Shown here in pieces: positions 17,499 to 25,844 of a stretch of DNA of 42,489 nt. Each line of letters starts with the position of its first letter. The stretch's first letter is position 1. The translations under genes were made by a program, and so were the position numbers. A model generated the notes under the pieces. The model was not told where the DNA came from, did no database searches, and saw only the letters and a program-made list of their open reading frames with translations. The stretch comes from Methylococcaceae bacterium (GTDB lineage Bacteria; Pseudomonadota; Gammaproteobacteria; Methylococcales; Methylomonadaceae). The DNA lies in assembly GCA_006844585.1 (NCBI GenBank), contig SPJM01000188.1, positions 1 to 42,489 of the forward strand, in the 5' to 3' direction.

Positions 17499-19556
17499 CT
17501 ACTGAGTGGGATAATCAAAATCAATACTGATTCGTCCCCAAAAAGCGCGTCCTGGTTCATTAACTTTATTAGAGGTAGCAAAAAACCCGCCAAATCCGCC
17601 CGACCCGTCTCTATTTAAATGTTCGGTGTATTTTTTATCCGATAAATTATCGATGCCGAACTTCAGCTTCACCGCTTCATGAGGCTGATAACCCATTTCC
17701 AGCGAGTAAACGGTAAATCCCGGCGTCGGCCCGTCACTGTCCAGTGATAGCGGATTACCATGATTATCGTGGACGCGGGTTTGTCTATCCACCAAGCGCA
17801 CTTTGAAGCCCGCGTTAAAAGGCCCATAGTTATAATCCAGTTTGATTGAACCCTCTAAAGGCGGCGTTAAAGCTAACGGCACATCCTGAGTCAGGTTTTG
17901 CGCATAGGTGTAAGCTAGGTCACCGCTGATTTTCCAGTTTTCATCAAATTGATAACTGTAAAGGAATTCACCGCCTACGCGTTCGGCGTCTATATTAAAA
18001 GCTTCTGCGCCGCCCCTTACCAAAATATAATCATCGATGCGACTATAGAAGCCATAGACCTCGGTGGTGGATTTCTCGGTTTCATAGAGTAATTTCAAAT
18101 CCACTTCATTGTTTTTTTCCGGGGCCAGAAAAAATGCATCGGTGCTATAAACTTCCCAATAATCCGGAGCTCGTTGGGCATGACCATATCCCAAAGCAAC
18201 CGTTAAGGGAATTTCATCAAAACCATGTTCGCCGCGAAAAAACCCGCTATACAAGTTGTGCCTGCTTTTTTGATGAGAACCGCTCAGTACTAAAGTGCTG
18301 ACTTCACCGGCGGCATGCATTAAATCAGTTTTGGTCAGTAATGAATCTCCGCGCGCGCCGCCGACAAAACGAGTACCGAACGGGCTGTCCCAAGCCAATT
18401 CGGCATAAGCGCCGAAGTTCTCAAAATTAAGAATTGGATTCAAAGGCTTATTGGTGCGCGTCGGAAAAGGCTCAAAGCCGATTTCAACCTGCTCTCTATC
18501 CGGCGCATCAGCCATCGCATCAAAAGCATCGCGACGATAGGAAATCCCCATCGACAGCTCAAAATCTTCAGTCGGTTCAAAAACAGCATCGGAACTAACA
18601 TAAGTCTGTTGACCGACTTGTCTCATTAAAATCAATTGGGTCAAAGAAGACTCGCGGATACTGAAATTATCCATAGTATGATCGACGATGGTATGGCTGA
18701 GTTTAAAATCCAGCTCTTTAAACCATGGCGTCAGGTTCAAGGTTTCAAAGGCCAAAGTATATTTGTCTTGATTTAGATCCGTTGCATCCATATGAATGGT
18801 TGCATTGGCGATTTGTCCATCGGTATGGGTGGTGGACAATTCCAGACGCGTATCTTTATTCGGTGTGAAACCAATAAAATAACGGTCGCTCCAGGTATCA
18901 TAATGGGTCAATTCAACGGTCTGACCGCCGCCTTGTTCATAATCGCCGCCCCGGGTGCGATTGCCGGTATAGCCTAAATAAGCGTATTCATTACCCACCG
19001 AAGAATCAAAAGAGAAATTCTGTCGATTGAAACTACCGTAATAATAGCTGCTGTAGAGTTGTACGCCGAGCTCATCATACTCCGGTTTACGTCTTTCAAA
19101 ATCCACAGCCCCGCCTATGCTATTGCCGTATTTAACGGATTGCGGCCCTTTCAATAACAATAAATTCTTAATATTGCCCGGCTTCACATAAACCGTCGCC
19201 GGATCCATACGGTGGTTACAAACCCCGCCGACAGGAACGCCGTCAATACTGATATTCAGCCTGGTGCCGCCTAATCCGCGCATCACCGGATCAGAACCGA
19301 TTCCGCCTTGACGTATCAATGAAATGCCCGGCGTCTTTTTTAAAATATCAGCGCCATCATTGGCAGTGCTTAAATCCATTTGCACATCCTGCACTTGTTT
19401 AAATGACACATCCGCCGCCTCACCGGAAATGGTCATGGATTCAAATTCTATTTTAGATTCATGTTGTTGATGTTCATCATGATCTGCAAACGCCCAACCT
19501 CCAAATTGGTTGATAATCAAAATTCCCGTGATAATGGGTTTACTTCTTACTCTCAC
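17499..19556 (-). CDS. TonB-dependent copper receptor, OprC/NosA family
   Basis: 685 aa from a GTG start preceded by a purine-rich AAAGAGA; a His-rich mature N-terminus (ADHDEHQQHES) follows the signal peptide. The plug contains RQGGIGSDPVMRGLGGTRLN and RMDPATVYVKPGNIKNLLLL, followed by KGPQSVKYG, typical of the OprC/NosA copper-receptor family. In Pseudomonas OprC, copper is held by a CxxxM plus HxM set. Both are visible here: Cys113 and Met117 in GVCNHRMDP, and His293 and Met295 in VDHTMDNFSIR. The barrel ends ISIDFDYPTQ. It sits 72 bp after the diheme peroxidase gene and starts the rest of the surface operon. Function in copper import across the outer membrane is strongly suggested by the intact site. 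Confidence 0.92.
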   Translation of the reverse strand: MRVRSKPIITGILIINQFGGWAFADHDEHQQHESKIEFESMTISGEAADVSFKQVQDVQMDLSTANDGADILKKTPGISLIRQGGIGSDPVMRGLGGTRLNISIDGVPVGGVCNHRMDPATVYVKPGNIKNLLLLKGPQSVKYGNSIGGAVDFERRKPEYDELGVQLYSSYYYGSFNRQNFSFDSSVGNEYAYLGYTGNRTRGGDYEQGGGQTVELTHYDTWSDRYFIGFTPNKDTRLELSTTHTDGQIANATIHMDATDLNQDKYTLAFETLNLTPWFKELDFKLSHTIVDHTMDNFSIRESSLTQLILMRQVGQQTYVSSDAVFEPTEDFELSMGISYRRDAFDAMADAPDREQVEIGFEPFPTRTNKPLNPILNFENFGAYAELAWDSPFGTRFVGGARGDSLLTKTDLMHAAGEVSTLVLSGSHQKSRHNLYSGFFRGEHGFDEIPLTVALGYGHAQRAPDYWEVYSTDAFFLAPEKNNEVDLKLLYETEKSTTEVYGFYSRIDDYILVRGGAEAFNIDAERVGGEFLYSYQFDENWKISGDLAYTYAQNLTQDVPLALTPPLEGSIKLDYNYGPFNAGFKVRLVDRQTRVHDNHGNPLSLDSDGPTPGFTVYSLEMGYQPHEAVKLKFGIDNLSDKKYTEHLNRDGSGGFGGFFATSNKVNEPGRAFWGRISIDFDYPTQ

Positions 19557-19627
19557 TCTCTTTCAGCCTATTTATATGTTTTTATTGTGCGTTTGTTTTC
19601 TCTTATACGGTTAATTCCGAATATTCG

Positions 19628-21616
19628 TTACACTTTGGAAGCCAAAAACAAACCATTTGCTAAATTTTTTAATTCGATTGCGCGATGAATATAGTCATTC
19701 GCTTTTACGCCGGGCAACACCATCCCTTTTTTAAGTAATAGCAATGCTTCTTTCAACAAGTTGACGGATTCATAATTGGCTATTACCGCGCCGCCTTCCA
19801 AAACTTCAATGGCGTCCTCAGTATCGGCAATCGCTAATTTTAACATTTCCTTGCGATCTCTCGCGTTTAATTGCAAGGCCTGATTAGCCAGATAGTTTGA
19901 ATTGCGGATATTTTCCATTGCATTTAAAGTGCGTAAAAACAAACCGACAGCGGTAATTTGGGTCGGTTCTAAATGGATGCAACGCTCACAAACCGATTCC
20001 GAGTCGCTCGGGTCTGCCGGGTTAGCGCCGGGAGAAGCGTGAAAGGCTTGGCTGTTATAAAAAGCTACGGCCTCTTCAATAGTGTTAACCGAATTATTAT
20101 GGAAGAACGGCGCAGTATCGGCAGCCTCAATAACCGTCGTCATATTGAATTCGCCGTTGCCGAAACACGGATGAATTTGACCTGGTCCGCATTCAAGTTT
20201 TATATCCTGTCCGAAACCGGCGTCCACCGCCAGTTTTTTCCAAACAATGCGCGCCGGATTATCCGGCATATTTTCCACGCCGGTATCGCGGTTGCCGTTT
20301 TGAAAACTGGTTGAACTGTTGGCGCCTCCGTTTAAATGACAGCCCTTACACTGGCCGGTGCCTTCCTCTTTACTATGAAATAATTCCAAACCGCGTTGCA
20401 CCAACGGCGAAGCAAAACGCATTTCATCCAGATCCGGATCTTCAGTCCTGCCCAATGACAGCATATAGGCCTCAATCGCATCTAACTCTTCATCATTCGC
20501 CAATCTAAAATCGACTCCCGGCTGGCGATTCATGGTCTTTGGCATATGCTGAATAATGGCCCCCAACGTAAAAGAACGTAAAGATCCATCGCCCGGCGAA
20601 CCATCTCCCGACCAACCTAAGGTATGAACCAAAAATTGTCCTTCATGCTCTTCCTCCGGGGTGATTGATGTCGCCAAAGCTAAAGTATGCGGAACCCCTC
20701 TAAAAACCGGCGGTCGATCGAAACCGTCAAGATTTGTCAAAATCAAACCGAATTGTCGCATTAACTTGGAATTTTCTAATTCTGCCAGAGCCGGATTAGT
20801 TTCATGAACAAACAAAGGGTCATCGGCATTTAACGTTGCTATAAATTTAGGATCAATAGTGTGATTATTTTCCGGCGGATGACAAGTGCCGCAAGTTCTA
20901 CCATTGCCGTCAAAAGTTTCATTAAGAAATAACGCCCTACCCTTAGCCACCCGTTCGCCCAGAATATCAGCTAAATCAAAATTCGATTGCGCCGCGTAAG
21001 CCTTATCAGGTAGTAAAAAACTCAAAAAATGTTCGGACTGCTGTTGCTGCTCAGCGGTTAAGGCTAACTGATTACGAGTGTAATTCGCATAATAGGCTTT
21101 TTGAAACAAACTTAAACTACCCTGCATCACCGGTTCCCTCGACGATGCAGCCAACACAACGGCTCGGCTTAAGGCGAAATCATCCCATTGGCTGATTTGT
21201 AACTCGCCTTCCAGAAACCAATTTCCGTCAATTTCCTTGATTGCACCCAAAGGTTTTTTTAAGGCTTCGCCCGCTGCGCTTTTTAAACGTCCCTCCAAAA
21301 CCAATTGGTAATCTTCTCCGGCTTCCAAACCACTTGCTTGAAACCCTGTTTTGCCGGAATAAAGATCAATGCTTAACCGCCCTCTGCTATTTTTATTCAC
21401 CGATTTATTAAGCAAATCCTCAATCGCCACCAAATCAAGATTTAGCTCCCCCGCTAGATGATCGCCTTGTTGATGTTGCCAGCGCTGGTAATTTTTCATT
21501 AAGGCGGCGACATTACCCTTACCGGTGACCGGCGCCGAATTTTTATCTTGCGGAAGGAGAAATGAAAATACAAACGCTAAAGAAAAAAAGGAGAAAAATA
21601 ACAGCTTGAATTTCAT
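19628..21616 (-). CDS. Long MauG/SACCP-type diheme cytochrome c peroxidase-like protein
   Basis: 662 aa from ATG 21616, which begins a signal/anchor sequence (MKFKLLFFSFFSLAFVFSFL); no good ribosome site is visible, and a farther start at 21688 would overlap the promoter region. The core (about 210-570) is a bacterial cytochrome c peroxidase/MauG-like domain with two heme sites, CGTCH (242-246) and CKGCH (423-427). A third Cys pair, CERCIH (543-548), is not a canonical heme motif. The N-terminal ~210 residues are an extra domain, and the C-terminal ~90 are helical. In M. capsulatus a long surface-associated diheme peroxidase is encoded beside the copper protein MopE. In the related MbnH/MbnP pair, a MauG-type enzyme makes kynurenine from a Trp. 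The divergent CorA-like gene makes the same role likely here (inference). Confidence 0.87.
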   Translation of the reverse strand: MKFKLLFFSFFSLAFVFSFLLPQDKNSAPVTGKGNVAALMKNYQRWQHQQGDHLAGELNLDLVAIEDLLNKSVNKNSRGRLSIDLYSGKTGFQASGLEAGEDYQLVLEGRLKSAAGEALKKPLGAIKEIDGNWFLEGELQISQWDDFALSRAVVLAASSREPVMQGSLSLFQKAYYANYTRNQLALTAEQQQQSEHFLSFLLPDKAYAAQSNFDLADILGERVAKGRALFLNETFDGNGRTCGTCHPPENNHTIDPKFIATLNADDPLFVHETNPALAELENSKLMRQFGLILTNLDGFDRPPVFRGVPHTLALATSITPEEEHEGQFLVHTLGWSGDGSPGDGSLRSFTLGAIIQHMPKTMNRQPGVDFRLANDEELDAIEAYMLSLGRTEDPDLDEMRFASPLVQRGLELFHSKEEGTGQCKGCHLNGGANSSTSFQNGNRDTGVENMPDNPARIVWKKLAVDAGFGQDIKLECGPGQIHPCFGNGEFNMTTVIEAADTAPFFHNNSVNTIEEAVAFYNSQAFHASPGANPADPSDSESVCERCIHLEPTQITAVGLFLRTLNAMENIRNSNYLANQALQLNARDRKEMLKLAIADTEDAIEVLEGGAVIANYESVNLLKEALLLLKKGMVLPGVKANDYIHRAIELKNLANGLFLASKV

Positions 21617-21659
21617 GGCTAGTATTATGGAATATATCAACGGGAAAACGTTTGATAAA

Positions 21660-21674
21660 GCAAAACTCACGCCA
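21660..21674 (-). promoter_or_regulatory. Sigma-54 promoter for the peroxidase/copper-receptor operon
   Basis: On the minus strand the bases read TGGCGTGAGTTTTGC followed by T. Compared with the sigma-54 consensus TGGCACGN4TTGCW, the -24 GG and -12 GC are correctly spaced, TGGC, the G after CAC, TTGC and the final W match; only the AC of CAC differs. Predicted transcription start is near 21648, about 30 bases before the peroxidase ATG. Confidence 0.65.
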
Positions 21675-21680
21675 ACAATT

Positions 21681-21695
21681 TGGCACAAATACTGC
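21681..21695 (+). promoter_or_regulatory. Sigma-54 promoter for the CorA-like copper protein gene
   Basis: TGGCACAAATACTGC followed by T. It matches the sigma-54 consensus TGGCACGN4TTGCW except for A in place of G after TGGCAC and C in place of the first T of TTGC; GG-GC spacing is exact. Predicted start is near 21706, about 55 bases before the ATG. It is separated by only 6 bp from the opposite-facing sigma-54 element. Confidence 0.7.
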
Positions 21696-21760
21696 TTTCA
21701 ATAAACTTTTCGGCTCATCTCAGATGGGTCTATGTTTCACAACCTTATATGGAGTTTAAT

Positions 21761-22414
21761 ATGCATAAAATGATTAACTTGTTCGGCGCCGGGGCTTTAA
21801 TCCTGTCCAGCGGAGCATACGCGGATAATACCGTTGAATTCGGCGACGCAGTGGAAGGCGGAATTGGTTATGAATGGACAGTCAACATCAGTGAAAACGG
21901 ATCGCTGGAATATGTTGGCGCCGTGGGCGGGAAAAGTTCATGGGAGCCGGAATTTACCGATCCGGATCGCGGCTGGACGCATACTTCAGACTGGACGTCG
22001 TTGACCTTGGAGTCCGCTAAATTAGTCACTATCGAATTATATAGACAACAAGGGGTGACTTATAGCTCAACCGACAGAGAAACCGGCCAAGTCAGCACAA
22101 ATACCTCCGGTAACTGCTTACATCCGGTTATTTCAGTTTATAAAGGCATTGATACCACGACTGAATCAGAAAAAGGCAGCTTTAACCCTGCCGGCAATTT
22201 CTGGAGTACGCTTGAGTTTTCAAACATCGCCTATGATATTGCTCCGGATGCAACTAAAGTCATGACAACTTTGATTCTGGATGCCGGGGAATATTCGTTG
22301 AATTTCGGCGGTTCTAATGGAGCGATTTATACTGAAGATAATGCGGCTTGTTTCAACGGCCTACATGGTTTTAGAGCAAAAATCAGCGCACAAGACGTGC
22401 CTCCTTCACTTTAA
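21761..22414 (+). CDS. corA: CorA/MopE-like surface copper(I)-binding protein
   Basis: 217 aa; GGAG lies 6 bases before this ATG and a signal peptide (cleavage near SSGAYADN) follows at once. The mature protein is beta-rich: GGIGYEWTVNIS, then RGWTHTSDWTSLTLE, NCLHPVISVYKG and DAGEYSLNFGG. Methylomicrobium album CorA and M. capsulatus MopE bind one Cu(I) through two His and a kynurenine formed from Trp; in MopE the modified Trp is two residues before a ligand His. Here Trp72-Thr-His74 has that spacing and His121 is a candidate second ligand. Divergence from an SACCP-like peroxidase gene matches the known partnership. The name corA here means copper-repressible protein, not the Mg transporter. 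Family assignment is by motif and context and should be confirmed by alignment. Confidence 0.65.
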   Translation: MHKMINLFGAGALILSSGAYADNTVEFGDAVEGGIGYEWTVNISENGSLEYVGAVGGKSSWEPEFTDPDRGWTHTSDWTSLTLESAKLVTIELYRQQGVTYSSTDRETGQVSTNTSGNCLHPVISVYKGIDTTTESEKGSFNPAGNFWSTLEFSNIAYDIAPDATKVMTTLILDAGEYSLNFGGSNGAIYTEDNAACFNGLHGFRAKISAQDVPPSL

Positions 22415-22615
22415 GAAGGAATAAATCTATTAAACAAAGTTATTTAACCCAAAGAACTGCGCTAAATAACACAGTTTAATTTTTTGCAGGGATTGTTTAA
22501 AAAACATACTGTCAATTAATCCAGCTTTGTCACTGTAGCGCATAACGAAAAAATAATTTTTACGTTGTTCATAAAGCCTATAAATTTTCTGACAAGAGCG
22601 AATTAAGTCCGGCAT

Positions 22616-22653
22616 AAAAAAAAACGCGGAATTTCATTGTTTGAAATTCCGCG
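22616..22653 (-). terminator. Strong intrinsic terminator after the phytase-esterase/propeller gene
   Basis: On the minus strand an 11-bp perfect stem CGCGGAATTTC / GAAATTCCGCG with a 7-base loop is followed by nine T. It begins 14 bases after the stop of the gene ending at 22668. This is a textbook rho-independent terminator. Confidence 0.9.
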
Positions 22654-22667
22654 TATCTTTTAGCCTA

Positions 22668-25259
22668 TCAATTTAATAAATTTTTCAATCTAAACAATTG
22701 CGTTTCCCCATTGGAGTCATCAACGCCGTCATTGTCGTTGATTATCAATAAGGTCTTATCCTCAGCAATCGTCATCCCTTCGATTTTCTCCAACACCTGC
22801 CCACCTGTCTGTTTCAAGGTCGGCATCAAATCGACCACCAATGTTTTTTCGATAACCGGAAAAAACGCAGGCGTTACGCCGACCGGCACATCAGGAAGCG
22901 GCGTTAAGGCTGACACGTCAAATCGATATACTTTTTTGATGCGAGCATCAACAGAGCCTTGATTATCGCGTTCGATGACTGCAAATTGATGGTCATCAAT
23001 AGCAGTGATTTCCGATAAGCCGACCCAACCGCCGTTTGGCGATGTCGCTTCATCCAATGGATAATAATAAAAACTCCATTGTTGTTCGACCACATCATAA
23101 CGACCGATGCGAGTATGACCGTCTATATCATCGCCCCATTCACGTTGGAAAGCGACCCACAATACTTCACTATCGGCAGCGCCGGTAGCTGCAACGCCTT
23201 CCAAACCGAAACGCACTTGGCGATCATTAGTCGATTGCGGTAATTGAACAACATTATCGATGACCCCTTCCGCCGTAACATGCAAGACTAAATTCGGCGT
23301 TTCAAACGGTCTGTCTTCATCGCCGACCGTGCCCCGGCCTTCCGACGCCAGCCAAAACCCGCCCGCAGCGCTGACGGCAATACCTTCCAAATCCAGATTG
23401 ACGGTTTGATCGGCATTGACCAAATCAGCGGATACCGCTGTGACTAAACCATTGGCGTCCTGCAAGACGATTTCCTGATTAATCAGCGCTGGCTTTTGGC
23501 TCACATCTAAAGCAAAAATACGGCTTTGTTGATAAAAGCTATCGTGGATTGTATACGCCGTATCAACTGCTGTTTTCGACATCGCTAAACCGGATAAGGC
23601 GCCCCAAGGAATTGGCGTGGAGTCTTCACGATCTGCAGATTTAACCGTCGGGTATAAAGCTGCGCCGTGCTGCAATTGATAAATGTTCAACACTGAGCGA
23701 TATTTATCGCCGCGATCATCTTTCTCACTGGCGGCGATCAATAAGCCTCTTTGCGGAATCGCTTTCACGCCTTCAGGACCCACACCGGCCGGTAAGATTT
23801 GACGCTCGCCGGTGCTTAAATTCTCAACAAACAACAAATTTGAACGTTCGGAAGCGACAAACAAATACTGATCACTGCCATAAACGCCATAATCCACATT
23901 TTCCGGTTCATTACCTTTATTGCCGGAACGACCATCAGGATAATGCCCTAAACGCACCGCTTCATGATCCAGCGTGTTGCCGCTATCAAAAATCACTTCA
24001 CCGGCGGTATTGAAGATACTGTAACCACGACTGCCGCCGAACAAATCACCTTCGTTCGCCGTTGCAAATGTCGTTTCGCTGATCCAGGAAACACCGTCCG
24101 GCTCACGAGCAACTGAAGCTGCACTGGTATTTAAAGAGATCAAAGCCGGATCTTCTTCTTCAGTATCGATTTGATTTAAATCAATAGCCCCTGCGCTAAA
24201 CTCAGCAGTCACTTCGCCGCTGGACAGGTCAACCAGAATCATATGATTATTTTCCTGCAAACTCAGCACGGCGATATTGCTTGCATTAATATCGACATAC
24301 TCAGGCTCTACATCTTCCGGGAACAAATCGGCAATATTATCCAGGCTGACATTGCGCAAGGTCCATTCGCTCGGCTCACCGACTAAATCAACAATCACTA
24401 AAAAGCCGGAAGGAGCTTGCGGCGGCTCACCGTCGCCTAAATCTTCATCGCGTTCATTTTCGATCACGATCGCCGCATAGCGCCCGTCCGGGCTAACCGC
24501 CACCGCATCAGGCTGGCCGCCTAAATCCTTTTGTTCAATCACGGTTTTAGTCGCTAAATCAATTACATTCAACACCCCTGAAGGGTTGGTGAAACTTTCG
24601 GAGGTATTAACGGCGGCCAAGGCGTATTGACCGGCAACGGCAACCGAAGTGGGTTCGCCGTCTAGCTTAACGACTCCGGCGGCAATCGGATTGGCCGGGT
24701 TAACAATATCGACAAATCCGATATGCCCGGTTTCCGCATCTGTATAGACCAAAGTATTGCCGTCCTGGCTGACATCAACAATTTCCGCGACGGTTTCAGA
24801 TTCAATATCCGTATTTAAGAAGACTGGAAATGAAGCAATGCGATTAAATGATTTGCCGCCGGTGACTGCTGCGAAGTCAGTCACTTCAAAAGTAATCGCA
24901 TCATCGGGCACTAATTTCATCGAAACGTTGAATGCGCCAAAGCCGTCAATTGACACTTCCGGCAGCGATAACATTAAATTATCTACATCAAAATCAGCGG
25001 TATATCCGCCGACCGCCTCTATTTCCGCGCCTTCCACCAATTCAAATTGAATCGGGTTTTTGCTGATCAATTTCAAAGAAGCCGATAAAGTCGTTAATTC
25101 CGTTGCTGTGTCCCCTAAAGTAACGGCGTTTATAGTTAATACTTCCGCCGCAGAATCAAAGTTCACATTGGCGGCTTCGGCTACCGAATTCATGCCTTGG
25201 CATAAGGCCAAAAATGAAACCGTTTTACCGAGTAACGATTTTTTTGTCGATAAATTCAT
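22668..25259 (-). CDS. Exported beta-propeller protein with phytase-esterase-like domain
   Basis: 863 aa with a signal peptide (cleavage near NSVAEAAN). Residues 39-80 and 93-131 are two copies of the beta unit shared with the surface operon. Residues about 145-530 form a YVTN/LVIVD-type propeller: SQDGNTLVYTDAETGHIGFV, LVTVD-like strands such as LNVIDLATKTVIEQKDLGGQ, VAVSPDGRYAAIV. Residues about 540-860 match the esterase-like activity of phytase family: PWGALSGLAMSK, VNLDLEGIAVSAAGGFWLAS, RFGLEGVAAT, WVGLSEITAIDDHQFAVIER, KIEGMTIAEDKTLLIINDND. The acidic end of that block could bind Ca. GGGGA lies before the start. It is convergent with the CorA-like gene and has its own terminator. Likely periplasmic or surface; the substrate is unknown. 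Confidence 0.82.
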   Translation of the reverse strand: MNLSTKKSLLGKTVSFLALCQGMNSVAEAANVNFDSAAEVLTINAVTLGDTATELTTLSASLKLISKNPIQFELVEGAEIEAVGGYTADFDVDNLMLSLPEVSIDGFGAFNVSMKLVPDDAITFEVTDFAAVTGGKSFNRIASFPVFLNTDIESETVAEIVDVSQDGNTLVYTDAETGHIGFVDIVNPANPIAAGVVKLDGEPTSVAVAGQYALAAVNTSESFTNPSGVLNVIDLATKTVIEQKDLGGQPDAVAVSPDGRYAAIVIENERDEDLGDGEPPQAPSGFLVIVDLVGEPSEWTLRNVSLDNIADLFPEDVEPEYVDINASNIAVLSLQENNHMILVDLSSGEVTAEFSAGAIDLNQIDTEEEDPALISLNTSAASVAREPDGVSWISETTFATANEGDLFGGSRGYSIFNTAGEVIFDSGNTLDHEAVRLGHYPDGRSGNKGNEPENVDYGVYGSDQYLFVASERSNLLFVENLSTGERQILPAGVGPEGVKAIPQRGLLIAASEKDDRGDKYRSVLNIYQLQHGAALYPTVKSADREDSTPIPWGALSGLAMSKTAVDTAYTIHDSFYQQSRIFALDVSQKPALINQEIVLQDANGLVTAVSADLVNADQTVNLDLEGIAVSAAGGFWLASEGRGTVGDEDRPFETPNLVLHVTAEGVIDNVVQLPQSTNDRQVRFGLEGVAATGAADSEVLWVAFQREWGDDIDGHTRIGRYDVVEQQWSFYYYPLDEATSPNGGWVGLSEITAIDDHQFAVIERDNQGSVDARIKKVYRFDVSALTPLPDVPVGVTPAFFPVIEKTLVVDLMPTLKQTGGQVLEKIEGMTIAEDKTLLIINDNDGVDDSNGETQLFRLKNLLN

Positions 25260-25388
25260 ATATCCCCACTGCTTATTAATTAAATTCGAACGTTACAATA
25301 TGAATAATCTATGTGACAAAATGATGAAATCGCCTTAATCCGGAATAAGCGCCTTGGTTAAACTACGCAGAATCAGTTGCCTGCGCAT

Positions 25389-25417
25389 TTGAGCGAACTT
25401 TTAAGATTCTGTACAAT
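25389..25417 (+). promoter_or_regulatory. Sigma-70 promoter of the Met/His-rich protein and Cus genes
   Basis: TTGAGC (-35) and TACAAT (-10) with exactly 17 bases between them. The predicted start near 25424 is about 48 bases before the first ATG. The 17-bp spacing argues against a CueR/MerR-type promoter, which would have 19-20 bp. Confidence 0.55.
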
Positions 25418-25471
25418 CTGAACGATATTGATTTTATAACTCCCCATTAAGCAACAAAATCGTTGAACTGA

Positions 25472-25840
25472 ATGAAAAAGACCTGCTCATTTTTTTTGAT
25501 CCTGGTAATGCTGGTTTCGCCGCTGGCGTCAGCTTTGGATCACTGTTCAACCATGCTAATGCCGGAGCAATCAATGGCTGGGCAAACTTCGCCTTTAATG
25601 ATGGAGATGGCGAACCCCTCGCATGCCAAACAGACCCCACAACATGACCCAAGCGCTACTCCGCAAATTGACTGTCAAACTATGGACGAATGCGGTTTCC
25701 AGCAATACAGCGCTTACCTTGCCTCTCCTTCATCTTTTCAAAAGACTGACGTTTCATCCGCGTTTTCTGCATTTAATTACCATCCCTACCGCAATCAATT
25801 ACTCAGTGCGCTTTTCAGGCCGCCGATAGCATTTCTCTAA
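25472..25840 (+). CDS. Small exported Met/His-rich protein preceding the Cus system
   Basis: 122 aa with a clear signal peptide (MKKTCSFFLILVMLVSPLASA). The short mature part is rich in potential Cu ligands: LDHCSTMLMPEQSM, PLMMEMANPSHAKQ, PQHDP, and a Cys pair in IDCQTMDECG. It ends in PPIAFL. I do not recognise a named family, but similar small exported proteins often precede cusCBA-type operons and are presumed metal chaperones or sensors. The start has only a weak ribosome site. It lies downstream of a good promoter, and a MITE-like element starts 5 bases after its stop. Confidence 0.7.
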   Translation: MKKTCSFFLILVMLVSPLASALDHCSTMLMPEQSMAGQTSPLMMEMANPSHAKQTPQHDPSATPQIDCQTMDECGFQQYSAYLASPSSFQKTDVSSAFSAFNYHPYRNQLLSALFRPPIAFL

Positions 25841-25844
25841 ATTA

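Noticed and set aside
21617-21688. Longer start for the peroxidase at 21688 and for the CorA-like gene at 21680
   Set aside because: Both would run through the divergent sigma-54 promoters; the internal starts give clean signal peptides, and the CorA-like start also has a ribosome site.
22430-22615. 61-codon minus-strand open frame in the gap between the CorA-like gene and the phytase-esterase gene
   Set aside because: It starts exactly at the T-run of the strong terminator, has no ribosome site or promoter, and its composition does not look like a protein family.
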